The position numbers and the translations under genes are program-made. A DNA stretch of 64,000 bases, taken from Streptomyces werraensis. GTDB lineage: Bacteria; Actinomycetota; Actinomycetes; Streptomycetales; Streptomycetaceae. The notes beneath the pieces are model-generated. The model worked only from the letters and a program-made list of their open reading frames with translations. It searched no databases and had not been told where the DNA came from. This document shows, one piece after another, positions 1 to 8,442 of the stretch. The DNA lies in NCBI GenBank assembly GCA_014656175.1, contig BNBX01000003.1, positions 56,573 to 120,572 on the forward strand, written 5' to 3'. Each line of letters starts with the position of its first letter. The stretch's first letter is position 1.

Positions 1-206
1 GGTGGGGGCGGGCGTCCTCGGTCCGGCGCGAGAGTGCCGGCTGGAGAGGTGCGGGGTGTCGACGCGCCGGCCGCTGCGGGCGCCCGCCCCCACCCCGTCC
101 CCTTCCCGCCGTACGCGGCTGCAGCGACACCGGTGGCGAGTGGCGGCCGCGTGGCGCCAGGTGCGCGGACATCCCCGGCCCACACCGGCACCGGTGCCTG
201 TTGCGC
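1..206. other. Intergenic sequence at the window edge
   Basis: No convincing coding frame is seen here. It lies downstream of the minus-strand oxidoreductase operon. A 12-bp perfect palindrome, GGCACCGGTGCC at 187-198, lies just past the stop codon of that operon and could be part of a weak terminator. Whether the operon continues beyond the window edge cannot be judged. Confidence 0.4.
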
Positions 207-1223
207 TCAGCGCTCCGAACGGGGCCGTGGGCCCAGCCCGGCCGCCTCATAGCACGCGTCCACCAGACGCATCGTCTCCAGCGCGTCGTCCGCGGACAGA
301 GGAAGCGGCGTCCCCAGGCGCACCCGTGCGGCGAACGCCTCCAGCTGGTAGGCGTACGACGACCGTGTGCCCAGGTGCTCCGTGCGCTCGCCGTCGGCGG
401 TGCGGACGACGACCCGGTCGTCCTGGTGCGGCAGCACGAAGTTCGGGGCCGTCGCCTCGCCCCGCGTGCCGACGATCCGCAGGCTCATCTCCAACCGGTC
501 GTACGCCATGTGGCACCGCGCCGTACCCGTCGCGCCGTCCGGGAACACGACATCCGCGTCCAGCCACTCGTCCACGCCCGGCGCGCCCGCCCGCTCACCC
601 GCTCGTGCCGCGACCGGGCGGGGTGCGCCGCCCGCCCACGGGGCGAGCGTCCGCAGGGCGTGCAGGCCGTAGCAGCCCAGGTCCATCAGGGCGCCGCCGG
701 CCAGCGGCAGCGACCAGCGCGGGTCGTCGGGCCCGGGTGCGGGAATCGCCACCATCGCCTCCGCGTGGCGGAGTTCGCCCAGTTCGCCGGAGGCGAGCAG
801 CTCGTGCAGCCGCCGGGTGACCGGGTGGAAGAGGTAATGGAAGGCCTCCATGAAGACCGTGCCGGACTTCGCGGCAGCCTCCCGCACCTCCCCGGCCTCC
901 ACGGCGTTGCTCGCCGACGGCTTCTCCGTCAGCACGTGCTTGCCGGCTGCGAGCGCCGCCAGGTTCCACGGCCCGTGCAGCCCGTTGGCGAGGGGGTTGT
1001 AGACCACCTCGACCTCGGGGTCGGCGAGCAGCTCGGCGTACGTGCCGTGGGTCCGCTCCACACCGTGCGCGGCGGCGAAGGCCTCGGCGCGGGACCGGTC
1101 GCGGGCGGCCACCGCGACCAGGCGGTGCCCGCCGGACCGGGCCGGGGCGACGAGGGCGCGCCCGGTGATCCGCGCGGCCCCCAGGATGCCGATGCGCAGC
1201 GGCTGCGGAGCGGACTCGCTCAT
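207..1223 (-). CDS. Gfo/Idh/MocA family oxidoreductase
   Basis: Predicted 338-residue NAD(P)-dependent sugar or polyol dehydrogenase of the cytoplasm. The N-terminal Rossmann fold begins with GILGAARITG (about residues 10-19), followed by the family EKPSASN motif (EKP carries the conserved catalytic-region lysine) and the C-terminal alpha/beta substrate domain. The ATG at 1223 is chosen over upstream in-frame codons because it overlaps the stop of the upstream dehydrogenase as ATGA, the usual sign of translational coupling. It is the last visible gene of the operon that starts with the PhyH-type dioxygenase at 4249. The substrate is unknown; the operon context points to oxidation of a cyclitol, a sugar or a sugar-derived acid. 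Family assignment is firm, the exact reaction is not. Confidence 0.9.
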   Translation of the reverse strand: MSESAPQPLRIGILGAARITGRALVAPARSGGHRLVAVAARDRSRAEAFAAAHGVERTHGTYAELLADPEVEVVYNPLANGLHGPWNLAALAAGKHVLTEKPSASNAVEAGEVREAAAKSGTVFMEAFHYLFHPVTRRLHELLASGELGELRHAEAMVAIPAPGPDDPRWSLPLAGGALMDLGCYGLHALRTLAPWAGGAPRPVAARAGERAGAPGVDEWLDADVVFPDGATGTARCHMAYDRLEMSLRIVGTRGEATAPNFVLPHQDDRVVVRTADGERTEHLGTRSSYAYQLEAFAARVRLGTPLPLSADDALETMRLVDACYEAAGLGPRPRSER

Positions 1224-2224
1224 GCCTGCCGTACCTCCTCGAGGGTGACGGGACGGTGCTCGTGCAGCGACAGTGTGCACGCCTCGGCGATCCAGCCGGC
1301 CTCCAGGGCGTCCTCGATCGTGCACGGGGACGGTCGGGAACCTGCCACCACCTCGGTGAACGCCAGCAGTTCGGCGCGGTAGGCGTCGGTGAAGCGGTCC
1401 ATGAAGAAGTCGTGCGGCACGCCCGCCGGGAAGGTGACGCCCGGTTCGACGGAGCGAAGCGGCAGCTTGTCCTCCAGGCCCACGGCGATGGAGTCGGTGA
1501 AGCCGTGGATCTCCATGCGGACGTCGTAACCCCGGGCGTTGTGGCGGCTGTTGGACACCACGGCGATGGTGCCGTCTTCCAGGGTGAGGATCGCGCCCGT
1601 GGTGTCGGCGTCACCCGCCTCCTTGATGAAGTCGGCGCCCCGGTTGCCGCCGGCCGCGTACACCTCGGTCACCTCGCGCCCGGTCACCCAGCGGATGATG
1701 TCGAAGTCGTGCACCGAGCAGTCCCGGAAGATGCCCCCGGACGCGGCGATGTACGCGGCGGGCGGGGGCGCCGGGTCCAGTGTCGTCGAGCGTACGGTGT
1801 GGAGTTTGCCCAGCTCACCGGAGTGAACGGCCGCGCGGGCGGCGACGAAGCCGGCGTCGAAGCGGCGGTTGTAGCCGATCTGCACCGGCACGTCCCGGCC
1901 CGCGACGGCCTTGAGCACCTCGACGCCCTCGGTCATCGTGCGGGCGACGGGCTTCTCGCAGAAGACGGGGACGCCCGCGTCGACGCAGGCCGTGATCAGC
2001 CCCGGGTGGGCGTCGGTCGCGGCGGCGACGACCACGCCGTCCACACCGGCCGCGAGCACCGCCTCGGGGGAGTCCGCGACCTGCGCGCCGAAGCGCTCCG
2101 CGGCGGCCTTCGCGGCGTCCGCGAACGGGTCGGAGACAACGAGGGACTCGACGGTGTCGAGCCCGGACAGGGTCTCGGCGTGGAAGGCGCCGATGCGGCC
2201 GAGGCCGAGGATTCCGATGCGCAT
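1220..2224 (-). CDS. Gfo/Idh/MocA oxidoreductase, inositol 2-dehydrogenase-like
   Basis: A 334-residue protein starting MRIGILGLGRIGAFHAE, a textbook nucleotide-binding GxGxxG region. EKPVART (about residues 92-98) carries the conserved lysine. The stretch SVHDFDIIRWVTG matches the H-D-I-D/H catalytic region seen in myo-inositol 2-dehydrogenases (IolG type). It is therefore the operon member most like an inositol dehydrogenase, oxidising a ring hydroxyl with NAD+. Its stop overlaps the start of the next gene by 4 nt. It follows the SDR gene after a 42-nt gap. Two paralogous dehydrogenases in one operon suggest successive oxidations of one substrate. The true substrate could equally be another cyclitol or sugar. 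Confidence 0.9.
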   Translation of the reverse strand: MRIGILGLGRIGAFHAETLSGLDTVESLVVSDPFADAAKAAAERFGAQVADSPEAVLAAGVDGVVVAAATDAHPGLITACVDAGVPVFCEKPVARTMTEGVEVLKAVAGRDVPVQIGYNRRFDAGFVAARAAVHSGELGKLHTVRSTTLDPAPPPAAYIAASGGIFRDCSVHDFDIIRWVTGREVTEVYAAGGNRGADFIKEAGDADTTGAILTLEDGTIAVVSNSRHNARGYDVRMEIHGFTDSIAVGLEDKLPLRSVEPGVTFPAGVPHDFFMDRFTDAYRAELLAFTEVVAGSRPSPCTIEDALEAGWIAEACTLSLHEHRPVTLEEVRQA

Positions 2225-2266
2225 GAGGTGGTGCTCCTTGGGTGCGGGTGGTGGGGTGGGGGAAGG

Positions 2267-3043
2267 TCAGTCGAGGCCGCCCAGGACGTTTTGGTCCCAG
2301 TCGATGACGGACCCCGTGACCACCCCGGAGCGGTCGGAGAGCAGCAGGACCACGAAGTCGGCGATCTCGTCCGGCCGGCCGAGCCTGCCCATCGGCAGCC
2401 GGGCCGCGGCCCGCTCCCGCCAGTCGTCGCCGGCGCCGTGGAAGGTGCGCTGCGTGGCGTCCTCGCCCTCGGTCGCGGTCCAGCCGATGTTCAGGCCGTT
2501 GATGCGGATCCGGTCCCAGCGGTGGGCGTGCGCCGCGTTGCGGGTCAGGCCCATCAGGCCCGCCTTGGCGGCGACGTACGGGGCGAGGAACGGCTGTCCG
2601 CCGTGCGCCGAGGAGGTGATGATGTTGACGATCGTGCCGGGCTCGGCGCGCCGCACCATGTCCGCCACCGCCGCCTGCATGGCGAAGAACGGCGCCTTGA
2701 GGTTGATCGCGATGTGCTGGTCGAACAGGTCGGGCGTGGTGTCCAGGAGCGTCCCGCGTGAGGTCAGTCCGGCGGAGTTGACCAGGCAGTCGATACGGCC
2801 GTACGCCTGCACGACCTGGGCGACCGATTCCTTGGCCTGGTCGGGGTCCGCCAGGTCGGCCCGTACGAACATGGCCTTGCCGCCCTGCCCGGCCAGTTCG
2901 GCGACCAGCGCCTCGCCCGGCTCCGGGCGGCGGCCGCTGACCGCCACGACCGCGCCCTCGCGCACCGCGGCCCGTGCGACGGCGGCACCCACGCCCTGGC
3001 TGCCGCCGTTGACGAGGACGACCTTGTCGTCGAGAAGTCCCAT
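2267..3043 (-). CDS. SDR family oxidoreductase
   Basis: Classical short-chain dehydrogenase of 258 residues. The cofactor motif appears as GGSQGVG (residues about 14-20, the family TGxxxGxG), NSAG occupies the NNAG position, and S-x(n)-YVAAK supplies the catalytic Ser-Tyr-Lys. The C-terminus shows the usual G-V-V-T-G-S-V-I-D substrate-loop end. It probably oxidises or reduces a secondary alcohol in the pathway encoded by this operon. It lies between the PhyH dioxygenase (30-nt gap) and the IolG-like gene (42-nt gap), so all four genes are probably co-transcribed from the 4.25-kb intergenic region. The substrate cannot be told from sequence. Confidence 0.9.
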   Translation of the reverse strand: MGLLDDKVVLVNGGSQGVGAAVARAAVREGAVVAVSGRRPEPGEALVAELAGQGGKAMFVRADLADPDQAKESVAQVVQAYGRIDCLVNSAGLTSRGTLLDTTPDLFDQHIAINLKAPFFAMQAAVADMVRRAEPGTIVNIITSSAHGGQPFLAPYVAAKAGLMGLTRNAAHAHRWDRIRINGLNIGWTATEGEDATQRTFHGAGDDWRERAAARLPMGRLGRPDEIADFVVLLLSDRSGVVTGSVIDWDQNVLGGLD

Positions 3044-3073
3044 GATGTCCTTCCGGTTCTTCAGGTCTTCGGG

Positions 3074-4249
3074 TCAGCTCGCGCGCCGGGCCGTGGCGGC
3101 CCGCAGTGCGTCGCGCAGGGTTCGGGGGGTCCAGCCCTCGCGCAGCGCCCTGCGCACCACGTCGGCCTGGGACGGCGGGGCGAGTCCCTCGACCGGCGGG
3201 TCGTTGTCCAGGTTGGTGGGGAACGGGTAGCCCTCGGCGCTCGCCGCGATCACGTTCTCCAGCCACTGCTCCGAGGCGCCCTCGGTCTTGCGGGCCAGCA
3301 GCACCGGGTAGACGGCGCCGACCACGGCCTCCCGGTCCACGGTCTCCATGGCCCGCCCGAAGGCCGAGGACACCTGGAGCAGGTTGGCCGCGCGCCGGAG
3401 GTCCGCCGAGCGGTTGGCCCCGGCCGCGTGGAACAGCGCCGGGTTGAAGAACACCGCGTCGCCCTTGGTCAGGGGAAGCTGGATGTGGTGGTCGTCGAAG
3501 TACGCCTCGAACTCGGGCAACCGCCAGGCGAGGTAGCCCGCCTCGAACTTCTGCGAGTGCGGCAGGTACATCGTCGGCCCCGACTCCACCGGCATGTCGC
3601 AGTGCGCGACGGCGCCCTGGAGGGTGAGCACGGGGGAGAGGCGGTGCACGTGCGCCGGGTAGGCGGCGGCCGTCTCGGCGGAGAGGAAGCCCAGGTGGTA
3701 GTCGCGGTGCACGGTTTGCGCCGCGCCGCCCGGGTTCACGACGTTGACCTGGGAGGTCACCTGGTAGGCGGGGCCCAGCCAGGCCGTGGAGACCAGGGCG
3801 ATCATGTCGTTCGCGTAGTAGTCGGCGAACGCCTCAGGGTCGTGCAGCGCGGTCTTCTCCAGGGCGTTCCACACCCGGTCGTTGGCGCCCGGCTTGGCGA
3901 AGTGGTCGCCGGCGGTGGCGCCCGACGCCCGCTGCTGGGCGATCAGGGCGTCGAACACGGCCGTGGTCCGGTCCACCACCGAGGTGTCGGGGAAAGCGCC
4001 GCGGATCACCACGATGCCGGGGCCGTCGGCGAGGGCGCGGACCAGCTCCGCCTGAGCGGTGCGGCGGTCGGCGAGCGCGAGCCGCTCGGCGTCGTAGAGC
4101 AGCACGTTCCGCTCGACGGCGGAGGCCAGCGGGTACGAGGAGGCGTCGGTCGGCTGCTCGACCAAGGCGCGGAAGGCGTCCAGGTCACAGTCCCGCTCCG
4201 ACAGCCAGGCGGCCGGCGCGGGGGTCTGCACGGAAGACGATGCGGACAT
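3074..4249 (-). CDS. Phytanoyl-CoA dioxygenase (PhyH) family protein
   Basis: A 391-residue Fe(II)/2-oxoglutarate-dependent oxygenase candidate. The facial triad is visible as HRD in TVHRDYHLGFL and a distal His in FFNPALFHAAGANRS, where the following Asn-Arg fits the 2-oxoglutarate-binding arginine. The ATG at 4249 is preferred to the GTG at 4270 because AAGGGA sits at good spacing before it. It is the first gene of a four-gene minus-strand operon and diverges from a LacI regulator 110 bp away. It probably hydroxylates a small substrate that the downstream dehydrogenases then oxidise. Family members also include halogenases and antibiotic-pathway hydroxylases; the regulator next door argues for catabolism. 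Confidence 0.85.
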   Translation of the reverse strand: MSASSSVQTPAPAAWLSERDCDLDAFRALVEQPTDASSYPLASAVERNVLLYDAERLALADRRTAQAELVRALADGPGIVVIRGAFPDTSVVDRTTAVFDALIAQQRASGATAGDHFAKPGANDRVWNALEKTALHDPEAFADYYANDMIALVSTAWLGPAYQVTSQVNVVNPGGAAQTVHRDYHLGFLSAETAAAYPAHVHRLSPVLTLQGAVAHCDMPVESGPTMYLPHSQKFEAGYLAWRLPEFEAYFDDHHIQLPLTKGDAVFFNPALFHAAGANRSADLRRAANLLQVSSAFGRAMETVDREAVVGAVYPVLLARKTEGASEQWLENVIAASAEGYPFPTNLDNDPPVEGLAPPSQADVVRRALREGWTPRTLRDALRAATARRAS

Positions 4250-4291
4250 GGAATCGTCCCTTCGGGTCACGGAGCGACGCGGGTGATGTCA

Positions 4292-4306
4292 TTCTTGTCA
4301 GAACAA
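4292..4306. promoter_or_regulatory. Candidate LacI-family operator between dioxygenase and regulator
   Basis: Two overlapping inverted repeats occur here: TTCT-TGTC-AGAA (4292-4303) and TTGT-CAGA-ACAA (4295-4306). They lie in the 109-bp gap between two divergent starts, where an operator for the neighbouring LacI protein would be expected. The sequence from 4295 matches one arm of the palindrome at 7312-7337 at 11 of 14 positions. This is a position-and-pattern inference. Confidence 0.45.
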
Positions 4307-4358
4307 ACCCCTCGCACCACCATCAGGAACCCATCAAAAACCCCTCAGGAGCAGTCGC

Positions 4359-5393
4359 ATGGGGCACCCTTTCCCGATCCGCGAAATCGCACGTCAGGCC
4401 GGATTGAGCGAGGCCACCGTGGACCGGGTCCTCAACGGCCGGGGCGGGGTGCGGGAGAGCACCGCGCGTGAGGTGCACCGGGCCATCGCCGACCTGGACC
4501 GGCAGCGCACCCAGGTCCGCCTGGTCGGCCGGACGTTCATGGTGGACATCGTCATGCAGTCCCCGGAGCGCTTCTCCACGGCCGTCCGCGCCGCCCTCGA
4601 GGCCGAACTGCCCTCCCTGCACCCGGCGGTGGTGCGCTCCCGCTTCCACTTCCGGGAGACCGGCCCCGCGGAGGAACTGGTCGCGGTCCTCGACCGGATC
4701 GCCCGCCGCGGCTCGCAGGGCGTGCTCCTCAAGGCGCCCGACGTCCCCGAGGTCACCGCCGCCGTCGGGCGGCTCGCCGCGGCCGGCATACCGGTCGTCA
4801 CACTGGTGACCGACCTGCCGGTCAGCGCCCGCATCGGCCACGTCGGCAGCGACAACCGCGCGGCCGGGGCCACCGCCGCCTACCTCATGGGCCAGTGGCT
4901 CGGCGACCGGCCAGGCAACGTGCTCACCAGCCTCTCCAGCGGCTTCTTCCGCAACGAGGAGGAGCGCGAGATGGGCTTCCGCAGCACCATGCGCGCCCGC
5001 CGGCCCGGGCGCACCCTCGTCGAGATCGCCGAGGGCCAGGGTCTGGACGCCACCCAGTACGACCTCGTCCGCGCCGCCCTGGCACGCGACCCGGAGATCC
5101 GCGCGGTCTACTCGATCGGCGGCGGCAACATCGCCACCCTGCGCGCCTTCGAGGACGCCGGACGCGAGTGCGCCGTGTTCATCGCCCACGACCTCGACCA
5201 CGACAACACCCGGCTGCTGCGCGAGCACCGGCTGTCCGCCGTCCTCCACCACGACCTGCGCCACGACCTGCGCGAGGCCTGCCACATGGTGATGCGCGCG
5301 CACGGAGCGCTGCCGCCCGCCGGACCCACGCTGCCGTCCGCGATCCAGGTGGTCACGCCCTACAACATGCCCGCGCCGGCCGTGGCCGGGTGA
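4359..5393 (+). CDS. LacI family transcriptional regulator
   Basis: A 344-residue repressor. The N-terminus IREIARQAGLSEATVDRVLNG is a LacI-type helix-turn-helix and hinge, with the variant TVDRVLNG in place of TVSRVLN that is seen in several sugar- and cyclitol-responsive members. Residues about 60-330 form the periplasmic-binding-protein-like effector domain (VDIVMQSPERF, then HVGSDNRAAG and YSIGGGNIATLRAF). The ATG follows AGGAG at 7 nt. It is divergent from the four-gene oxidoreductase operon, which it most likely represses until a sugar or cyclitol ligand is bound. The ligand is unknown. Confidence 0.92.
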   Translation: MGHPFPIREIARQAGLSEATVDRVLNGRGGVRESTAREVHRAIADLDRQRTQVRLVGRTFMVDIVMQSPERFSTAVRAALEAELPSLHPAVVRSRFHFRETGPAEELVAVLDRIARRGSQGVLLKAPDVPEVTAAVGRLAAAGIPVVTLVTDLPVSARIGHVGSDNRAAGATAAYLMGQWLGDRPGNVLTSLSSGFFRNEEEREMGFRSTMRARRPGRTLVEIAEGQGLDATQYDLVRAALARDPEIRAVYSIGGGNIATLRAFEDAGRECAVFIAHDLDHDNTRLLREHRLSAVLHHDLRHDLREACHMVMRAHGALPPAGPTLPSAIQVVTPYNMPAPAVAG

Positions 5394-5447
5394 CCCGCCT
5401 GGCGTGTAGCGCCCCGCTCCCGGCCGGCCGTGCCTACCGTCGGGCGC

Positions 5448-6065
5448 ATGAGGAAACCGACCACGGAAGGCGGGCCCGACCGGCTGCTGGCGCTCTCCGA
5501 CGGCGTCTTCGCCATCGCCATCACCCTGCTGGTCCTCGACATCTCCGTGCCGCAGGACCTGGACCCGGCGCGGTTCCACCAGGCGCTCGCCGACACCCTG
5601 CCCAACCTGGGCGCCTACGCGGTCAGCCTGGCGGTCCTGGGCGGCTTCTGGCGCGACCACCGGGCGATCTTCCGCCCGGTGCGGCAGGTCGACCCCGACG
5701 TGATCGGACTGACCCTCCTCGGCCTGGGCCTCGCCGCACTGCTGCCCTTCCCCACCGCGCTGGTCTCCGAGTACGGCCACGAACGCGTCTCGGTCGTCAT
5801 CTACTCGGCCACGGTGGCCGCTCTCGGCGCCGTCCACCTCGCACTCGCCGTCGTCGTGGCCCGCCGGCCCTGGCTGCGCGACGGCGCCGACCCCGTCCGG
5901 GACGAGTTCCTCTACGCCGTCGACCTGGGCGTCACGGTGGTGGTGTTTGTGGTGACCATTCCGCTGGCCCTGGTGGTGGGGCCCGCCGCCATGTGGTGGT
6001 GGCTGGTGCTCTTGCCGGTCAAGGTGTGGCTGGGACGGAAGGAGGACGCGGCGGCGGCCGAGTGA
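5448..6065 (+). CDS. TMEM175 / DUF1211 family membrane protein
   Basis: A 205-residue integral membrane protein with about six hydrophobic segments. LLALSDGVFAIAITLLVLDI near the N-terminus is the hallmark first helix of the TMEM175 potassium-channel family (F/L-S-D-G-V-F-A-I). Bacterial members are leak-type K+ channels. The ATG at 5448 is preferred over the upstream GTG at 5430 because a TACCGT -10 element (5435-5440) ends 7 nt before it, the spacing expected of a leaderless Streptomyces transcript. It has its own promoter and no clear functional link to its neighbours. Confidence 0.85.
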   Translation: MRKPTTEGGPDRLLALSDGVFAIAITLLVLDISVPQDLDPARFHQALADTLPNLGAYAVSLAVLGGFWRDHRAIFRPVRQVDPDVIGLTLLGLGLAALLPFPTALVSEYGHERVSVVIYSATVAALGAVHLALAVVVARRPWLRDGADPVRDEFLYAVDLGVTVVVFVVTIPLALVVGPAAMWWWLVLLPVKVWLGRKEDAAAAE

Positions 6066-6090
6066 GGGTGCGAGGGCTCACGGACCGGTG

Positions 6091-7254
6091 TCACGCGGAC
6101 GCGTCCACCGTCACCCACGTCCGGTCCTCCGCCGACCGCACCATCGCGTCCAGCACGGTCGCGCTGCGCACCGCGTCCGCGACGGTGGCGCCGTACGGGA
6201 CGCCCTCGGCGACCGACCGCAGGAAGCGGTACGCCTCGATCACCTTCAGGTCGTCGTAGCCCATGGCGTTGGCCGCGCCGGGCTGGAACGCGCCGAACTC
6301 GCCGTCGCCCGGCCCGACGTACACCGTGCTCACCGGCTGGTCCTGGTAACCGGTGCCGCGGCTGACGCCCAGTTCGTTCATCCGGCGGAAGTCCCAGAAC
6401 ACCGCCCCCTCGGTGCCGTGCACCTCGAAGCCGTAGTTGTTCTGCTCGCCCACGGAGACGCGGCAGGCTTCCAGCACGCCCCGCGCGCCGGACGTGAACC
6501 GGAGCAGGCAGCTCACGTAGTCCTCGTTCTCCACCGCGCCCAGCTCGCCGCCCGAGGCGCGGGAGTGACCGGCGGTGGCGCCGGCCGGGCGGGCGCGCTC
6601 GGGCAGGAAGACGGCCGTGTCGGCGGTCAGCGAGGCGATGTCGCCGAGCAGGAAGCGGGCCAGGTCGGCGCCGTGCGAGGCGAGGTCGCCCAGCACGCCG
6701 CTGCCGCCGCGCTCCCGTTCGTAGCGCCACGTCAGCGCGCCTTCCGGGTGGGCCGCGTAGTCGCTGAACAGCCGGACGCGGGCGTGCGTGACCTTGCCGA
6801 TCCCGCCGGAGGCGATCAGCTCGCGGGCGGCCTCCACGGCGGGCGCGTTGCGGTAGTTGAAGCCGACCGCGCCCTGGACGCCGGCCTGGGTGACCGCGTC
6901 CGCGACCGCCCGGGCGTCCTGCGCGGTCAGCCCGACCGGCTTCTCGATCCAGATGTGCTTGCCGGCCTCGGCCATGGCCACGCCGATCTCGCGGTGCAGG
7001 AAGTTCGGCGCGGTGATGCTGACCGCGCCCACCCGGGGATCGGCGGCCACGTCACGCCAGTCGCGGGTCGTCGAGGCGAACCCGAACTGCGCGGCGGCCT
7101 CCTCCGCCCGCCCCGGCACCTCCTCGGCCACGGTGACCAGTTCCGGGCGCAGCGGCAGCCCGGGGAAGTGGTGCGCCACCCGCGCGTAGGCCTGGGTGTG
7201 CACCCGCCCCATCCAGCCGAATCCGACGACGGCGACGCCCAGCGCATCCACCAT
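6091..7254 (-). CDS. Gfo/Idh/MocA family oxidoreductase
   Basis: A 387-residue NAD(P)-dependent dehydrogenase. The Rossmann start is VAVVGFGWMGRVHTQAYAR, and IEKPVGLT holds the conserved lysine. SHGADLARFLLGD marks the catalytic histidine region. Its length and the internal segment NNYGFEVHGTEGAVFWDFRR resemble the sugar and inositol dehydrogenases of this superfamily. The ATG at 7254 is the first residue of good homology; the upstream reading frame overlaps the tRNA and is discarded. It is a single-gene unit that converges on the TMEM175-like gene. A 26-bp palindrome sits about 60 bp upstream and probably controls it. Confidence 0.9.
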   Translation of the reverse strand: MVDALGVAVVGFGWMGRVHTQAYARVAHHFPGLPLRPELVTVAEEVPGRAEEAAAQFGFASTTRDWRDVAADPRVGAVSITAPNFLHREIGVAMAEAGKHIWIEKPVGLTAQDARAVADAVTQAGVQGAVGFNYRNAPAVEAARELIASGGIGKVTHARVRLFSDYAAHPEGALTWRYERERGGSGVLGDLASHGADLARFLLGDIASLTADTAVFLPERARPAGATAGHSRASGGELGAVENEDYVSCLLRFTSGARGVLEACRVSVGEQNNYGFEVHGTEGAVFWDFRRMNELGVSRGTGYQDQPVSTVYVGPGDGEFGAFQPGAANAMGYDDLKVIEAYRFLRSVAEGVPYGATVADAVRSATVLDAMVRSAEDRTWVTVDASA

Positions 7255-7311
7255 GACTGCCTCTCTCCGGCCTGGTCCTGTTCCGCCCGCCCACCTTCGG
7301 GCCCGGCACGG

Positions 7312-7337
7312 TGTCCTGTCAACCGTTTGACAGGACA
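7312..7337. promoter_or_regulatory. Perfect 11-bp inverted repeat, candidate repressor operator
   Basis: TGTCCTGTCAA at 7312-7322 is repeated inverted at 7327-7337 around the spacer CCGT. The centre, AACCGTTT, resembles the CG-centred core of LacI/GalR operators. It lies 58 bp upstream of the minus-strand oxidoreductase start. One arm resembles the candidate operator at 4292-4306. The symmetry is seen directly; the regulator is inferred. Confidence 0.6.
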
Positions 7338-7435
7338 AATGTTGGCTCGTCGGCCCGCGAATCCGGGCTCGCCCGCGCCTCCGCATACGGTAGGGTTGAC
7401 CTGCGAGATCACGCGGTTCGCCGCGGGAGCCGCAT

Positions 7436-7509
<74 letters not shown>

Positions 7510-7519
7510 CGATGCGAGG

Positions 7520-7553
7520 TCAGGGGCCCGCCGGACATCCGGCGGGCCCCTGA
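7520..7553 (+). terminator. Terminator hairpin after tRNA-Pro
   Basis: A 16-bp perfect inverted repeat (7520-7535 with 7538-7553) begins 10 nt beyond the tRNA 3' end. There is no clear U-tract, which is usual for streptomycete terminators. Confidence 0.8.
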
Positions 7554-7745
7554 CGCATGCACGGGGAATCCGGCGGCGGGTGACGGGTGTCGCGCAGGAC
7601 GTGACGACGCGACCGGGACCTCGCCCCCCTTTCCGATGAAGCCCTCTCACAGCGTGACCACCCCGGGACCGGCTGACGCGCGCCGTCCCGGCAGGATCAC
7701 GCGGAGCCCTGCGCCGGACCAAGGTCGTCTTCTAGGGTCGTGCCT

Positions 7746-8414
7746 ATGACGACCGACACGGGGACCACCACGGGCCTGCTCTTCGAGGCCCTGCGCGAGG
7801 ACGCGCTCACCAGTGCGGAACAGCTGCGCGAGCTGTACCCGCAGCCCAACGAGAACGCGGTCCGCAAGGAGATCGACCGTCTCACCGACGAGACACGGGC
7901 GTTGATCGGCTGTGCCTCACTGGTCTTCGTCGGCAGCGCGGACGCCGAGGGCCGGGCGGACGTGACCCCGCGCGGCGGCCCGCCCGGGTTCGTCTCCGTG
8001 CTGGACGACCGGACGCTGGCGATTCCCGACGCGACGGGCAACAAGCGGCTCGACACCCTGCAGAACGTGGTGCAGACCGGGCAGATCGGCCTGCTCTTCG
8101 TCGTCCCCGGCCGTACGACCACGCTCCGCGTCAACGGGCGTGCCTTCGTCTCGGCCCGCCCCGAACTGCTCAACCAGCTCACCGCCGTGGGCAAGCCGCC
8201 CGTCTCCGCGATCGTGGTGCGGATCGAACAGGCCTACCCGCACTGCCCGAAGTCGCTGATGCGCGGCAACGCGTGGAAGCCGGAGAACTGGGTGCCCGCC
8301 GACGCCCAGCCGAGCAGCGCCCAGGTGACGCTGGCGCAGCTGAACCTGCCGGGTCTGACGGTCGAGCAGATCGAGGAGGTGGAGCGGGAGTCGCTGCGCA
8401 CGCGCTACGAGTGA
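7746..8414 (+). CDS. PPOX-fold, FMN-binding family protein (MSMEG_1061-like)
   Basis: A 222-residue cytoplasmic protein of the pyridoxamine-phosphate-oxidase-like split-barrel superfamily. The stretch GCASLVFVGSADAEGRADVTPRGGPPGFV and the later GLLFVVPGRTTTLRVNG are the typical beta-barrel strands that bind FMN or F420. Such proteins are flavin-dependent reductases, often of unknown substrate. The ATG at 7746 is taken rather than GTG at 7740 because TAGGGT (7733-7738) places a -10 box 7 nt before it, fitting a leaderless mRNA. It is monocistronic, ending before a hairpin at 8419. Confidence 0.82.
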   Translation: MTTDTGTTTGLLFEALREDALTSAEQLRELYPQPNENAVRKEIDRLTDETRALIGCASLVFVGSADAEGRADVTPRGGPPGFVSVLDDRTLAIPDATGNKRLDTLQNVVQTGQIGLLFVVPGRTTTLRVNGRAFVSARPELLNQLTAVGKPPVSAIVVRIEQAYPHCPKSLMRGNAWKPENWVPADAQPSSAQVTLAQLNLPGLTVEQIEEVERESLRTRYE

Positions 8415-8418
8415 GCGC

Positions 8419-8438
8419 GGGGCCGACCGGCCGGCCCC
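8419..8438 (+). terminator. Short GC hairpin after the PPOX-fold gene
   Basis: GGGGCCG at 8419-8425 pairs with CGGCCCC at 8432-8438 around a 6-nt loop, 5 nt after the stop codon. It lies between converging transcription units. Confidence 0.5.
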
Positions 8439-8442
8439 GGGG

